NCBI GenBank assembly: GCA_036404435.1
Contig: DASWZN010000069.1
Coordinates: 42,195-106,194 of the forward strand
Origin: DASWZN01 sp036404435
GTDB taxonomy: Bacteria > Acidobacteriota > Terriglobia > Bryobacterales > Bryobacteraceae
DNA: 64,000 nt
Direction of reading: 5' to 3'
Shown here piece after piece: positions 1 to 7,258 of the stretch. Each line of letters begins with the position of its first letter. The stretch's first letter is position 1. A program made the translations under genes and the position numbers. A model generated the notes under the pieces. That model was not told the origin of the DNA. It did not search any database and saw only the letters and a list, made by a program, of their open reading frames with translations.

Positions 1-33
1 GCTATCGGGAATCCGCCCGGAGCGAAATAGCGA

Positions 34-1215
34 ATGAAGCGCGTCGCAGTACTGGGAGGTGGTCCGGCAGGGGCGTTTGCCGCCGAGCGTCTGGCTTCCG
101 CGGGCCTGGATACCGTCGTCATCGACGAGAAGCTGGCCTGGGAGAAGCCCTGCGGCGGCGGGATCACCTGCAAGGCGTACAAGCGATATCCGTTTCTCCT
201 GGAAAACGACCTGCCCAAGCGCTTCGTCACCGCGACCACGCTGGCCGCTTCCGGAGCCGGCGCGGCCCGCCTCGCGCTGCGCGATCCCCTGGTCATTTAC
301 TCGCGCCTCGATCTGAACCGCATGCTGCTCGAGCGCGCCGAGCGCGCCGGGGCGCGGATTGAAAAGACCCGCGTTCTCGAGGTCACCCCGAACAGCCGGT
401 GCTGGCATGTGCGCACCGCCGGCGGAACCATCGACGCCGATTTCTGCATCGTCGCCACCGGAGCGCGGAACCCGTTGCGCAACGTCGGCACTGAGTGGAC
501 CTCGGCCGATACCATGCTCGCGCTGGGCTACTACGTCGAGGCGCAGCAGGATCACATCGACATCCAGTTCCTGCCGCACCTGGAAGGCTACATCTGGATC
601 TTCCCGCGCTGCGGGCATCTCTCGGTCGGGATCTGCGGCAAAGGCTTGCCGGCGCAGGAGCTGCGGGCGCGCCTGGAAGCGTTCATGCGGGAACGCTCGC
701 TCTCTTGGAAGGGCGCGCGCTTCTACGCCCACGTCCTGCCCTCGCTGGGCGCCTCCGGCTGGCGCAACAACCGCGTTTCCGGTCAGGGCTGGATGGCGGT
801 GGGAGACGCCGGCGGGTTGGTGGATCCCATCACGGGCGAAGGCCTCTACTACGCCATGCGGTCGGCCGACTTGGCCAGCCAGGTGGTTCTCGACGACGCA
901 CACGGGCTGGCCGAGAAGCCCTGCGCTTACCGCGCCCTGCTCACACGCGACTTCGCCGCCGACCTGGCATTCGGCGCCATCATCGCCCGGCGCGTTTTCC
1001 TGGGCCGGTTCCTGCTGGGCACCGTGCCCCAGAGAATGGTGCAGTTTCTCCGCCGCAGCCCGCGGTTCTACGACCTCATGCAGGACCTGGTGGCAGGCAG
1101 CCAGACTTACCTCGGGCTCAAAGGCCGCATGATGCGCAACCTGCAAGGCACGCTTCTCGACACGTTTTTCCACTTCGTCCTGGGCCGCGAGGTTGCGGGC
1201 GAGAACCAGGTATGA
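34..1215 (+). CDS. FAD-dependent oxidoreductase, geranylgeranyl reductase family
   Basis: A 393-residue flavoprotein. The N-terminus carries the dinucleotide-binding motif GGGPAG (residues 8-13) followed by a CGGGITC segment (about residue 40), and a second FAD contact GDAGGLVDPITGEG lies near residue 257. This layout is typical of the geranylgeranyl reductase / digeranylgeranylglycerophospholipid reductase group, whose members reduce isoprenoid double bonds or act as halogenase-like monooxygenases. The substrate cannot be read from the sequence. The start is the ATG just after a TAG stop in the same frame. The next gene, hemL, follows after a 178-nt gap occupied by an inverted-repeat element, so the two need not share a transcript. 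The family assignment is good; the exact reaction is unknown. Confidence 0.85.
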   Translation: MKRVAVLGGGPAGAFAAERLASAGLDTVVIDEKLAWEKPCGGGITCKAYKRYPFLLENDLPKRFVTATTLAASGAGAARLALRDPLVIYSRLDLNRMLLERAERAGARIEKTRVLEVTPNSRCWHVRTAGGTIDADFCIVATGARNPLRNVGTEWTSADTMLALGYYVEAQQDHIDIQFLPHLEGYIWIFPRCGHLSVGICGKGLPAQELRARLEAFMRERSLSWKGARFYAHVLPSLGASGWRNNRVSGQGWMAVGDAGGLVDPITGEGLYYAMRSADLASQVVLDDAHGLAEKPCAYRALLTRDFAADLAFGAIIARRVFLGRFLLGTVPQRMVQFLRRSPRFYDLMQDLVAGSQTYLGLKGRMMRNLQGTLLDTFFHFVLGREVAGENQV

Positions 1216-1230
1216 CGCCACTCCACTTTG

Positions 1231-1354
1231 GTGGGGCGGACCCCCTGGTCCGCGCGGGTCCCCCTGGACCCGCCTTCTCACCGACGCATCAAGCTCATCG
1301 GTGCAACGTCCGGGCCGACGGGGGCGTCGGCTGCGGACCAGGGGGTCCGCCTTA
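1231..1354. repeat. GC-rich inverted-repeat element, copy 1
   Basis: This intergenic element lies between the FAD reductase and hemL. Its ends are a perfect 19-bp inverted repeat: GGCGGACCCCCTGGTCCGC at 1235-1253 and its reverse complement at 1333-1351. Just inside the right arm is a small internal hairpin, GCCGAC...GTCGGC. Positions 1231-1279 are identical over 49 nt to 4083-4131 (copy 2), and the right half is also found near 34050-34092 (copy 3). It encodes no transposase, so it resembles a REP/MITE-like non-autonomous element. As RNA it would fold strongly and could also act as a transcription stop between the flanking genes. Confidence 0.8.
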
Positions 1355-1393
1355 CAACGCGTGCGCCACTGCACTGGCGCGCGGAAACCAGCC

Positions 1394-2659
1394 ATGAGCG
1401 GCCGGGAACGCTCGCAAGCCCTGTTCGCCAGGGCCCAGAAATCCATTCCGGGCGGAGTCAATTCGCCCGTGCGGGCGTTCCGCAGCGTGGGTGGGACACC
1501 GCCCTTCATCGTCCGCGGCCAGGGCGCGCACATCTGGGACGCCGACGGCAACCGCTACATCGACTACGTCTGCTCCTGGGGCCCGTTAATCCTGGGACAC
1601 CGCCATCCGGCTATCGTCGAGGCGATCGAGCGCGCGCTCGAGCGGGGCACCAGCTTCGGCATGCCCACCGAAGGCGAGATCGAGCTGGCGGAAGCCATCT
1701 GCCGCGCCGTTCCCTCCATCGAGATGGTGCGCCTCGTGAACTCGGGTACCGAAGCCGCCATGAGCGCCCTGCGCCTGGCCCGGGCCTACACCGGCCGCGA
1801 CCTGACGGTGAAGTTCGAGGGATGCTATCACGGTCACGTCGATTCGCTGCTGGTCAAGGCGGGCTCGGGCATCGCCACTCTCGGCATTCCGGATACCGTG
1901 GGGGTGCCCAAACCTTTCGCCGATATCACCATCGCACTGCCCTACAACGCGATCGAGCCTCTGGTGGAGTGCTTCCGGCGCCACGGAGACAAGATCGCCG
2001 CCGCGATCGTCGAGCCGGTGGCGGGCAACATGGGCACGGTCGCGCCGGCGCCGGGGTTCCTCGAGGCTTTGCGCGAAACCACGGCGCGCCACGGCTCGCT
2101 GCTCATCTTCGACGAGGTCATGACCGGGTTCCGCGTCGCCTTCGGCGGCGCGCAGCAGCTTTACGGCATCCGGCCGGACCTCACTACGCTCGGCAAGGTG
2201 ATCGGCGGGGGGCTGCCGGTCGGCGCCTATGGCGGGCGGCGCGACGTGATGTCCATGATCGCTCCGGCCGGACCCGTCTACCAGGCGGGAACGCTCTCCG
2301 GGAACCCGCTGGCCGTGGCCGCCGGTCTCGCCATGCTGCGCCATCTCGAAGCGCACCCCGAGGTCTATGCCGGCCTGGAGCGCCACGCCCGGCGCCTGGC
2401 CGAGGCCGCCCCCGAAGGCGTCACCGTCAACCACGTCGGTTCGATGTTTACGTTCTTCTTCACCGGCCGGCCAGTGACGGATTACGCATCGGCCCAGTTG
2501 TCGGACCGGGCGCGCTTCGGAGAGTTCTTCCGCTGGATGATCGAGCGGGGATGCTGCTTCCCGCCCTCGCAGTTCGAGGCCGCTTTCCTCTCCGCCGCGC
2601 ACTCGGATGACGACATCGAGCGCACCGTCATCGCCCTGCGTGAGTTCTTTACGCGCTAG
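1394..2659 (+). CDS. hemL: Glutamate-1-semialdehyde 2,1-aminomutase
   Basis: A 421-residue PLP enzyme that converts glutamate-1-semialdehyde to 5-aminolevulinate in the C5 haem/tetrapyrrole pathway, in the cytoplasm. The N-terminus (SIPGGVNSPVRAF) is diagnostic for HemL, and the PLP lysine is Lys268 in TLGKVIGGGLPVGAYGG. The length fits the family (about 425-430). An in-frame extension reaches back to 1193, but it translates the repeat element and overlaps the previous gene. The ATG at 1394, which begins MSGRERSQ, matches where HemL proteins start. The 3' end overlaps the convergent LuxR-type gene by 11 bp. Confidence 0.96.
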   Translation: MSGRERSQALFARAQKSIPGGVNSPVRAFRSVGGTPPFIVRGQGAHIWDADGNRYIDYVCSWGPLILGHRHPAIVEAIERALERGTSFGMPTEGEIELAEAICRAVPSIEMVRLVNSGTEAAMSALRLARAYTGRDLTVKFEGCYHGHVDSLLVKAGSGIATLGIPDTVGVPKPFADITIALPYNAIEPLVECFRRHGDKIAAAIVEPVAGNMGTVAPAPGFLEALRETTARHGSLLIFDEVMTGFRVAFGGAQQLYGIRPDLTTLGKVIGGGLPVGAYGGRRDVMSMIAPAGPVYQAGTLSGNPLAVAAGLAMLRHLEAHPEVYAGLERHARRLAEAAPEGVTVNHVGSMFTFFFTGRPVTDYASAQLSDRARFGEFFRWMIERGCCFPPSQFEAAFLSAAHSDDDIERTVIALREFFTR

Positions 2660-2909
2660 GCTGCATGGCAACCACCTGCAGGCCGGCACTCTTCGGAGTT
2701 GGCCCCTCCAGGCTCAGGAAGTGCCGGGCGGCGACCGCCACCAGTTCGGCCGTGGAGTGCACCCCGACCTTGCGGCAGATCCGCTTGCGGTGGTTGTTGA
2801 CGGTATGGACGCTGATGGCAAGCGTCTCGGCGATTTGTTTGCTCGTCTTTCCTTGAGCTACCAGCCCAAAGACCTCGATCTCTCTAGGTGTGAGTTCATC
2901 CTGACGCAT
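2649..2909 (-). CDS. Stand-alone LuxR-type HTH protein (paralogue A)
   Basis: A short protein of 86 residues from the ATG at 2909; an upstream in-frame ATG at 3026 would give 125. It consists essentially of one LuxR/GerE DNA-binding domain: LTPREIEVFGLVAQGKTS, then the recognition-helix region SVHTVNNHRKRICRKVG. No receiver or ligand-binding domain is present. It is closely similar to the divergent gene at 3150-3410, sharing GKTS-QIAETL-SV-TVNNHRK-IC-K-G-HSTA-LVA. It overlaps the end of hemL. It is probably a small transcription factor or a partner subunit. The start codon is uncertain because no clear ribosome-binding site decides it. Confidence 0.75.
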   Translation of the reverse strand: MRQDELTPREIEVFGLVAQGKTSKQIAETLAISVHTVNNHRKRICRKVGVHSTAELVAVAARHFLSLEGPTPKSAGLQVVAMQPSA

Positions 2910-3149
2910 ATGCACCCTGAAGCCGGCTCCCGTAAGTCTCTGTTTCAAAAAGAAGTACGCCGGTCTATCTACCCCCCAATTGGATGCTGTAGTCCGGCCA
3001 AGGTAGCAGCCGAAGGAACGGCACAATCATTAAACATAGTTAATCTACGCGTGTGAATGCGCCGAAACGGCTAAACAGATGAAAATGACCCCTGTAGGCC
3101 ATTGGATGCGCCTCGGACAGTTTGTTACAGTTGCGAGTTGACGCCCTCG

Positions 3150-3410
3150 ATGTCGTTGCATGATGAGGGAGAGGACTGCAATCCCGCCACTATGCCAGCC
3201 GAAAACACACTCACGCGAAGGGAAAGGGAAGTGCTGGAGAAGATTGGCGAGGGGAAGACCAGCCGGCAGATTGCCGAGACGCTGAACCTGAGCGTCTACA
3301 CGGTGAACAATCACCGCAAACACATCTGCAAGAAAATGGGTCTCCACTCCACCGCCCAGCTCGTTGCGTTCGCCGTAACGCATTCGCAGCCGCATGTAGT
3401 ACCCGCTTAA
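3150..3410 (+). CDS. Stand-alone LuxR-type HTH protein (paralogue B)
   Basis: A small LuxR/GerE-type DNA-binding protein: 86 residues from the ATG at 3150, 102 from 3102, or 72 from 3192. The HTH domain begins LTRREREVLEKIGEGKTS and continues through SVYTVNNHRKHICKKMG. It is divergently transcribed from its paralogue at 2649-2909, so the two likely share a regulatory region near 2910-3150. Without a sensory domain, control would have to come from expression level or protein partners. The domain assignment is firm; the start codon and target genes are not. Confidence 0.72.
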   Translation: MSLHDEGEDCNPATMPAENTLTRREREVLEKIGEGKTSRQIAETLNLSVYTVNNHRKHICKKMGLHSTAQLVAFAVTHSQPHVVPA

Positions 3411-3497
3411 GGTCCGCCGGAGCCTGCAGACCGATGGGCCCGCTCCATCCCATGCCCCCGGAGCTGTTCCCCGCACGCACGGTTCGCGCCTGTGCGA

Positions 3498-3517
3498 TCC
3501 TCCTTAAGCGAGGAGGA
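3498..3517 (+). promoter_or_regulatory. Hairpin covering the ribosome-binding site of the DUF421 gene
   Basis: TCCTCC (3498-3503) is complementary to GGAGGA (3512-3517), with an 8-nt loop. The right arm contains the Shine-Dalgarno sequence AGGAGG (3511-3516), placed 5 nt before the ATG at 3522. If formed, the hairpin would hide the ribosome-binding site. A shifted register (CTCCT/AGGAG) can also pair. Confidence 0.4.
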
Positions 3518-3521
3518 ATTC

Positions 3522-4055
3522 ATGTTTGCGCCCGCCCTGGCCGGCATTGCGCCGGATATGTTCGCCCTGAAGATCGGCGTCCTCGAGAAGGTCCTGCGGC
3601 CCGTCATCGTCTACGCCTTCGTTCTCGTCTGTCTCCGCATCTTCGGCAAACGGCAACTGGCCCAGTTGAACCCGTTTGATCTGGTGGTGCTGCTGTCGAT
3701 TTCGAACACCGTGCAGAACGCCATCATCGGCGACGACAACTCGGTCACCGGCGGCCTCATCGGCGCGCTGGCCCTGTTCCTGATCAACTACCTGGTGGTG
3801 CGTTTCGTCTTCCGGCACAAGACCCTCGACCAGCTTCTCGAAGGCACGCCCACCGTGCTGATCGAGAACGGCCACGTCCGCCGCCGCGCGCTTGCCAAGG
3901 AGTTGCTTTCCGAGGCGGAGTTGCTGGTGGTGGCGCACCGCCAGGGTTTCGCCACTCTCAAGGAGATCTCCCACTGCGAGCTGCTGCCGGCGGCGAGCCT
4001 GGAGCGGCTCGGCCACCAGCTCGATCGAATCGAGCAGCGCCTCGGCGCGGCGTAG
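3522..4055 (+). CDS. DUF421 (YetF-type) membrane protein
   Basis: A 177-residue inner-membrane protein with three hydrophobic segments (about residues 20-40, 53-68 and 77-96) and a soluble C-terminal domain containing VLIENGHVRRRALAKELL. This is the DUF421/YetF architecture, a family without a firmly established biochemical role. The start is the ATG at 3522, preceded at 5 nt by a strong AGGAGG; an in-frame ATG at 3492 lacks such a site. The ribosome-binding site lies inside a possible hairpin. Copy 2 of the GC-rich repeat lies immediately downstream. Confidence 0.85.
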   Translation: MFAPALAGIAPDMFALKIGVLEKVLRPVIVYAFVLVCLRIFGKRQLAQLNPFDLVVLLSISNTVQNAIIGDDNSVTGGLIGALALFLINYLVVRFVFRHKTLDQLLEGTPTVLIENGHVRRRALAKELLSEAELLVVAHRQGFATLKEISHCELLPAASLERLGHQLDRIEQRLGAA

Positions 4056-4082
4056 CCAGCCTGGTGCTGCCCTGGGCAGGCT

Positions 4083-4205
4083 GTGGGGCGGACCCCCTGG
4101 TCCGCGCGGGTCCCCCTGGACCCGCCTTCTCGCTACTGAATCAAGCTCCTATGGTGCTACTCCCCGGCCGACGAGGGCGCCGGCCGCGGACCAGGGGGTT
4201 GGCGG
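4083..4205. repeat. GC-rich inverted-repeat element, copy 2
   Basis: The first 49 nt (4083-4131) are identical to 1231-1279 of copy 1. The left arm GGCGGACCCCCTGGTCCGC lies at 4087-4105. The right arm at 4186-4205 begins GCGGACCAGGGGG but then diverges (TTGGCGG), so the terminal repeat has decayed. The middle keeps ATCAAGCTC and a GGCCGAC...GCCGGCC hairpin. The element lies between the DUF421 gene and the aminotransferase. Confidence 0.8.
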
Positions 4206-4263
4206 AAACGTCTGCCCCAGGCTGGGCCGCTACGTCATTCCGTACGAGGTCTTAGCGCGTTTG

Positions 4264-4275
4264 TATCATAGGGGA
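4264..4275 (+). promoter_or_regulatory. -10-like hexamer adjoining the aminotransferase start
   Basis: TATCAT (4264-4269) ends 6 nt before the ATG at 4276. No separate leader fits between them, so transcription would begin at or next to the start codon. No convincing -35 was found. Confidence 0.3.
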
Positions 4276-5496
4276 ATGCCCACAGATTCCGAAGCGCTCG
4301 CCGCCGCACAAGAGATCATGGACCTGGAGCGCAGCTACGTGCTCCAGACTTACGCCCGCTATCCGCTGGTGCTGCACCGCGGCAAGGGCAGCTACGTCTT
4401 CGACCTGGCCGGCAAGCGCTACCTCGATCTGCTCACCGGCATCGGCGTCAACGCGCTCGGCTACAGCCACCCCCGCATCCTCCGCGTGCTCAAGGAGCAG
4501 GCGGGCCTGCTCATCCATACTTCGAACTACTACTACCACCAATACCAGGGACCGCTGGCCAAGCGGCTGGCCGAGATCAGCGGCCTCGATCGCACCTTCT
4601 TCTGCAACTCCGGAACGGAGGCCATGGAGGGCGCGCTGAAGATGATCCGCTCGCACGGGCGCAAGATCGACCCCGAGAAGCACCACATCGTGGCGCTCGA
4701 AAATTCCTTTCATGGCCGCTCGCTCGGTTCGCTGTCCGTGACCGGCCAGCCGAAGTACCGCCAGGATTTCGAGCCTCTGCTGGCGGGCGTGAAGTTCATC
4801 CCGGCCAACGACAACGAGGCCCTCGGGCACGCGGTCAACGACCATACGGCCGGCATCGTCATCGAATGGATACAAGGGGAGGGCGGCGTGCGCCCGCTCC
4901 AGGTGCAGTTCGCCCAGCGGGCGCGCGAGCTCGCCACCCGCCACAACGCGCTCCTGGTCTGCGACGAAATCCAGTGCGGCGTGGGACGCCCCGGCACGTA
5001 CTTCAGCTACCAGCTCGCCGAGCCGGCGATTCTGCCCGATATCACCGTCGCCGCCAAGCCGCTGGCCTGCGGCATCCCGCTGGGAGTGATCCTCTCGAAC
5101 GAGAAGGCGTCCGCGTCGATCGGCCCCGGAATGCACGGGACCACGTTCGGCGGCGGCCCGCTCGCCTGCCGCGTCGCCATCGAGTTCCTCGACATTTTGA
5201 AAGACCTTCTGCCGACGATTCATCGCCTCGGCGGCGAGTTCAAGATCGAGCTGGCGGACCTGGCGCGCCACCACGGCTTCATCCGCGAAGTGCGCGGCTG
5301 CGGCCTGATGCTGGGCATGGAGCTGGATATTCCGGGCAAGCAGATCGTCCTCGACGCCCTGTCCGAAGGCCTGCTGATCAACTGCATCCACGACACCGTG
5401 CTGCGTTTCCTGCCGCCCTACATCATCACCGACGCCGAAATCGACCGCGCGTTGAAGATCCTGGGCCGTGTGCTGAAGAAGGCGAAGCCGGCGTAG
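4276..5496 (+). CDS. Class III aminotransferase, acetylornithine/GABA aminotransferase-like
   Basis: A 406-residue PLP-dependent aminotransferase of the ArgD/GabT/RocD group. Recognisable parts are GKRYLDLLTGIGVNALGYSHP near residue 45, FCNSGTEAMEGALK near 114, the aspartate in LLVCDEIQCGVGRPG, and the PLP lysine Lys261 in AAKPLACGIPLG. The length is normal. Substrate specificity (acetylornithine, ornithine or GABA) cannot be settled because no biosynthetic neighbours are present. Extending the frame upstream would translate the repeat element and the end of the DUF421 gene, so the ATG at 4276 is chosen. It has only a weak Shine-Dalgarno but a -10-like hexamer 6 nt upstream. Confidence 0.88.
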   Translation: MPTDSEALAAAQEIMDLERSYVLQTYARYPLVLHRGKGSYVFDLAGKRYLDLLTGIGVNALGYSHPRILRVLKEQAGLLIHTSNYYYHQYQGPLAKRLAEISGLDRTFFCNSGTEAMEGALKMIRSHGRKIDPEKHHIVALENSFHGRSLGSLSVTGQPKYRQDFEPLLAGVKFIPANDNEALGHAVNDHTAGIVIEWIQGEGGVRPLQVQFAQRARELATRHNALLVCDEIQCGVGRPGTYFSYQLAEPAILPDITVAAKPLACGIPLGVILSNEKASASIGPGMHGTTFGGGPLACRVAIEFLDILKDLLPTIHRLGGEFKIELADLARHHGFIREVRGCGLMLGMELDIPGKQIVLDALSEGLLINCIHDTVLRFLPPYIITDAEIDRALKILGRVLKKAKPA

Positions 5497-5502
5497 GGCA
5501 TG

Positions 5503-5538
5503 GCTCAATGAGTGAGCATGGTATACTCATCATATGAG
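5503..5538 (+). promoter_or_regulatory. Promoter/operator of the RHH-PIN module
   Basis: The -10-like hexamer TATACT (5522-5527) ends 6 nt before the ATG at 5534. Around it are overlapping palindromes: GCTCA/TGAGC (5503-5517), ATGAGT/ACTCAT (5508-5513 and 5525-5530) and CTCATcatATGAG (5526-5538). Repeated ATGAG/CTCAT half-sites over the promoter suggest autoregulation by the ribbon-helix-helix antitoxin, as is usual for such modules. Confidence 0.45.
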
Positions 5539-5779
5539 CAAGCGTCTCCAGGTCTTGCTGCCCGACCCGGAAATGTCGGACATCCGCCGTTTGGCCAAGC
5601 GTGAACATCTGACGGTGGGCGAATGGGTTCGGCGGGCGCTCCGCGAAGCGCGCGCCAGCCGGCCGTCAGCCGATCCCGAGACCAAGCTGAAGGCGATTCG
5701 TCGCGCCGCGCAATACTCGTTCCCAACCGCCGATATCGGCCAGATGATCGAGGAAATCGAACGAGGCTACCAGGGGTGA
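5534..5779 (+). CDS. Ribbon-helix-helix antitoxin
   Basis: An 81-residue protein beginning MSKRLQVLLPDPEMSDI. The short beta strand and two helices fit the ribbon-helix-helix (CopG/MetJ-like) fold, followed by a C-terminal tail (about residues 45-81) that would bind the toxin. The stop codon overlaps the GTG start of the PIN gene by four nucleotides (GTGA), the usual coupled arrangement of VapBC-type modules. Palindromic half-sites over its promoter support self-repression. Assignment as antitoxin is by fold-like sequence and position. Confidence 0.8.
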   Translation: MSKRLQVLLPDPEMSDIRRLAKREHLTVGEWVRRALREARASRPSADPETKLKAIRRAAQYSFPTADIGQMIEEIERGYQG

Positions 5780-6177
5780 TTTTCGTCGACTCCAATGTCC
5801 CGATGTACCTGATCGGAGCGGCACACCCCCACAAGACGGAGGCGCAGATCCTCCTGGAGCGCCTGGCTGCCGAAGGGCAACGTCTGGTAACCGACGCCGA
5901 GGTGTTGCAGGAGATCCTCCACCGCTACACGGCGATCGACAAGCGGGAGGCCATCCGGCCCGCGCTCCAGGCGACCTTGGACATCGTCGATCAGGTTATG
6001 GCTATCGAAAAAACCGAGGTCCTCCGCGCCGGAGAGATTGTCCAGGGTCCCGCCTCCCTGTCGGCCCGCGGCGCCGTTCACATCGCCGTCATGGAGCGCT
6101 ACGGCATTCGGAAGATCCTGAGCTTCGACGCCGATTTCGACCGCTGGCCAGGCTTCGAGCGGATTCACCGGATCTGA
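5776..6177 (+). CDS. PIN-domain toxin (VapC-like) with an altered active site
   Basis: A 133-residue PIN-domain protein, VapC-like, expected to be a metal-dependent RNase. The first acidic residue is Asp5 in VIFVDSNVPMYL, Glu46 lies in VLQEIL, and late acidic residues lie in SFDADFDRWPG. In relatives the third conserved acidic position falls in a segment SARDA(V/L)H, but here residue 99 is Gly (SARGAVH, codon GGC), one transition away from an Asp codon. It starts with GTG at 5776, overlapping the antitoxin stop. The toxin may be weakened or inactive; this is inferred from the family motif and not proven. Confidence 0.82.
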   Translation: MIFVDSNVPMYLIGAAHPHKTEAQILLERLAAEGQRLVTDAEVLQEILHRYTAIDKREAIRPALQATLDIVDQVMAIEKTEVLRAGEIVQGPASLSARGAVHIAVMERYGIRKILSFDADFDRWPGFERIHRI

Positions 6178-6204
6178 CTCGGTTTTTTGATACTGTGATC
6201 TCGT

Positions 6205-6708
6205 ATGAGCGAGCAGCCACAACCCGACAGCGGTCCATCGCCTCGGAAGCGGGCTTCTGCACTGACGCTCGGGGCGGCACTGCTCTTGGTACCGTTCTCG
6301 GGCCTTGTCGCCCCGCCCTATAACGAACCGTTCGGGCTGGCTACGGTATTGCTGGGGCCGGCGATGGGATTGGCCATCGTCATCCCCAGCGTAGCTTTCT
6401 GTTTTTGGTCCGGTCCGCTATTTCGCGGATCGCCAATCCCGCGTAAACGGACCGGGGCTTTGTGGGCTGTTGTGACAATCCTGTCGGCGGTCTGGTTCAG
6501 GACTGGCTGGCATCGTGGCGTCCAATACCAGGGCTACCCTTACACTCTGATAACAGCTCTAATCAGTCTTGTCTGCGCTGTCGTCCTTGGCGGAATGCTG
6601 TTCCTGCGGCGGAGGACCGATTCCCTCCTGTACAGCCTCGCGAGCAACTTCCTGCTGTTTGCGTGGGCGTTCGCGTGTGCATTCCCTGGGCTTGGGGAGA
6701 TGATTTAG
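6205..6708 (+). CDS. Small multi-pass membrane protein, unknown function
   Basis: A 167-residue protein with a charged N-terminus (MSEQPQPDSGPSPRKR) and about five hydrophobic segments (approximately residues 19-36, 42-68, 84-100, 111-132 and 140-160). No family is recognised and no catalytic motif is visible. Base composition is somewhat less GC-rich than its neighbours. It lies alone between the PIN toxin and coaD, on the same strand. The reading frame is supported by its length and the coherent hydrophobic pattern. Confidence 0.6.
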   Translation: MSEQPQPDSGPSPRKRASALTLGAALLLVPFSGLVAPPYNEPFGLATVLLGPAMGLAIVIPSVAFCFWSGPLFRGSPIPRKRTGALWAVVTILSAVWFRTGWHRGVQYQGYPYTLITALISLVCAVVLGGMLFLRRRTDSLLYSLASNFLLFAWAFACAFPGLGEMI

Positions 6709-6735
6709 CCCCACTGCCGCAGTAATCCTCTGCGC

Positions 6736-6741
6736 TACAAT
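6736..6741 (+). promoter_or_regulatory. -10 element upstream of coaD
   Basis: TACAAT at 6736-6741 lies 19 nt before the coaD start. It is a good -10 match in a GC-rich background; no clear -35 was found. Confidence 0.3.
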
Positions 6742-6760
6742 CGAAACAGTAATCCCTTAA

Positions 6761-7258
6761 ATGACGCCGCACTCCGTAATCGCGCTCTACCCGGGCTCCT
6801 TCGACCCGATCACCAACGGCCACCTCGATCTCATCGACCGCGGGGCCAGGCTCTGCGACCGCCTCATCGTCGCCATCCTCCGCAACGAAGAGAAGGAGCC
6901 GCTGTTCACCGTCGAAGAGCGCATCGAGATGCTGCGCGAGGTGGTGCGCGGCTATCCCACCGTCGAGGTGGAGTCCTTCAACGGCCTGCTCGTCCAATAC
7001 GCGCAGGAAAAGGGCGCCAGCGTCATCCTGCGCGGCATACGCGCCATCTCCGACTACGAATACGAGCTGCAGATGGCCCTCATGAACCGCCGCCTGTGCC
7101 CCGCCATCGAGACCGTCTTCCTGATGGCCAAGGAAGAGTACTCGTTCATCAGCTCCCGCCTGGTCAAGCAAGTGATCGGCCTGGGCGGAAACATCGCCGG
7201 ACTGGTGCCGCCCTCGGTCGAGGTTCGGCTCAGGAACCGCGTTTTGAACGGCCGATGA
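6761..7258 (+). CDS. coaD: Pantetheine-phosphate adenylyltransferase
   Basis: A 165-residue enzyme of coenzyme A biosynthesis that transfers AMP from ATP to 4'-phosphopantetheine. It shows the nucleotidyltransferase T/HxGH motif in YPGSFDPITNGHLDLI (residues 9-24) and the C-terminal signature EEYSFISSRLVKQV (about 125-138). The length fits CoaD. Its stop overlaps the start of the next gene (ATGA at 7255-7258), making it the first gene of a translationally coupled coaD, aminotransferase, manA cluster. Confidence 0.97.
   Translation: MTPHSVIALYPGSFDPITNGHLDLIDRGARLCDRLIVAILRNEEKEPLFTVEERIEMLREVVRGYPTVEVESFNGLLVQYAQEKGASVILRGIRAISDYEYELQMALMNRRLCPAIETVFLMAKEEYSFISSRLVKQVIGLGGNIAGLVPPSVEVRLRNRVLNGR

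Noticed and set aside
1193..1393. 67-codon N-terminal extension of hemL
   Set aside because: It translates the inverted-repeat element and overlaps the previous gene; HemL proteins begin near the ATG at 1394.
3892..4275. N-terminal extension of the class III aminotransferase
   Set aside because: It overlaps the DUF421 gene and repeat copy 2 and has no family similarity.
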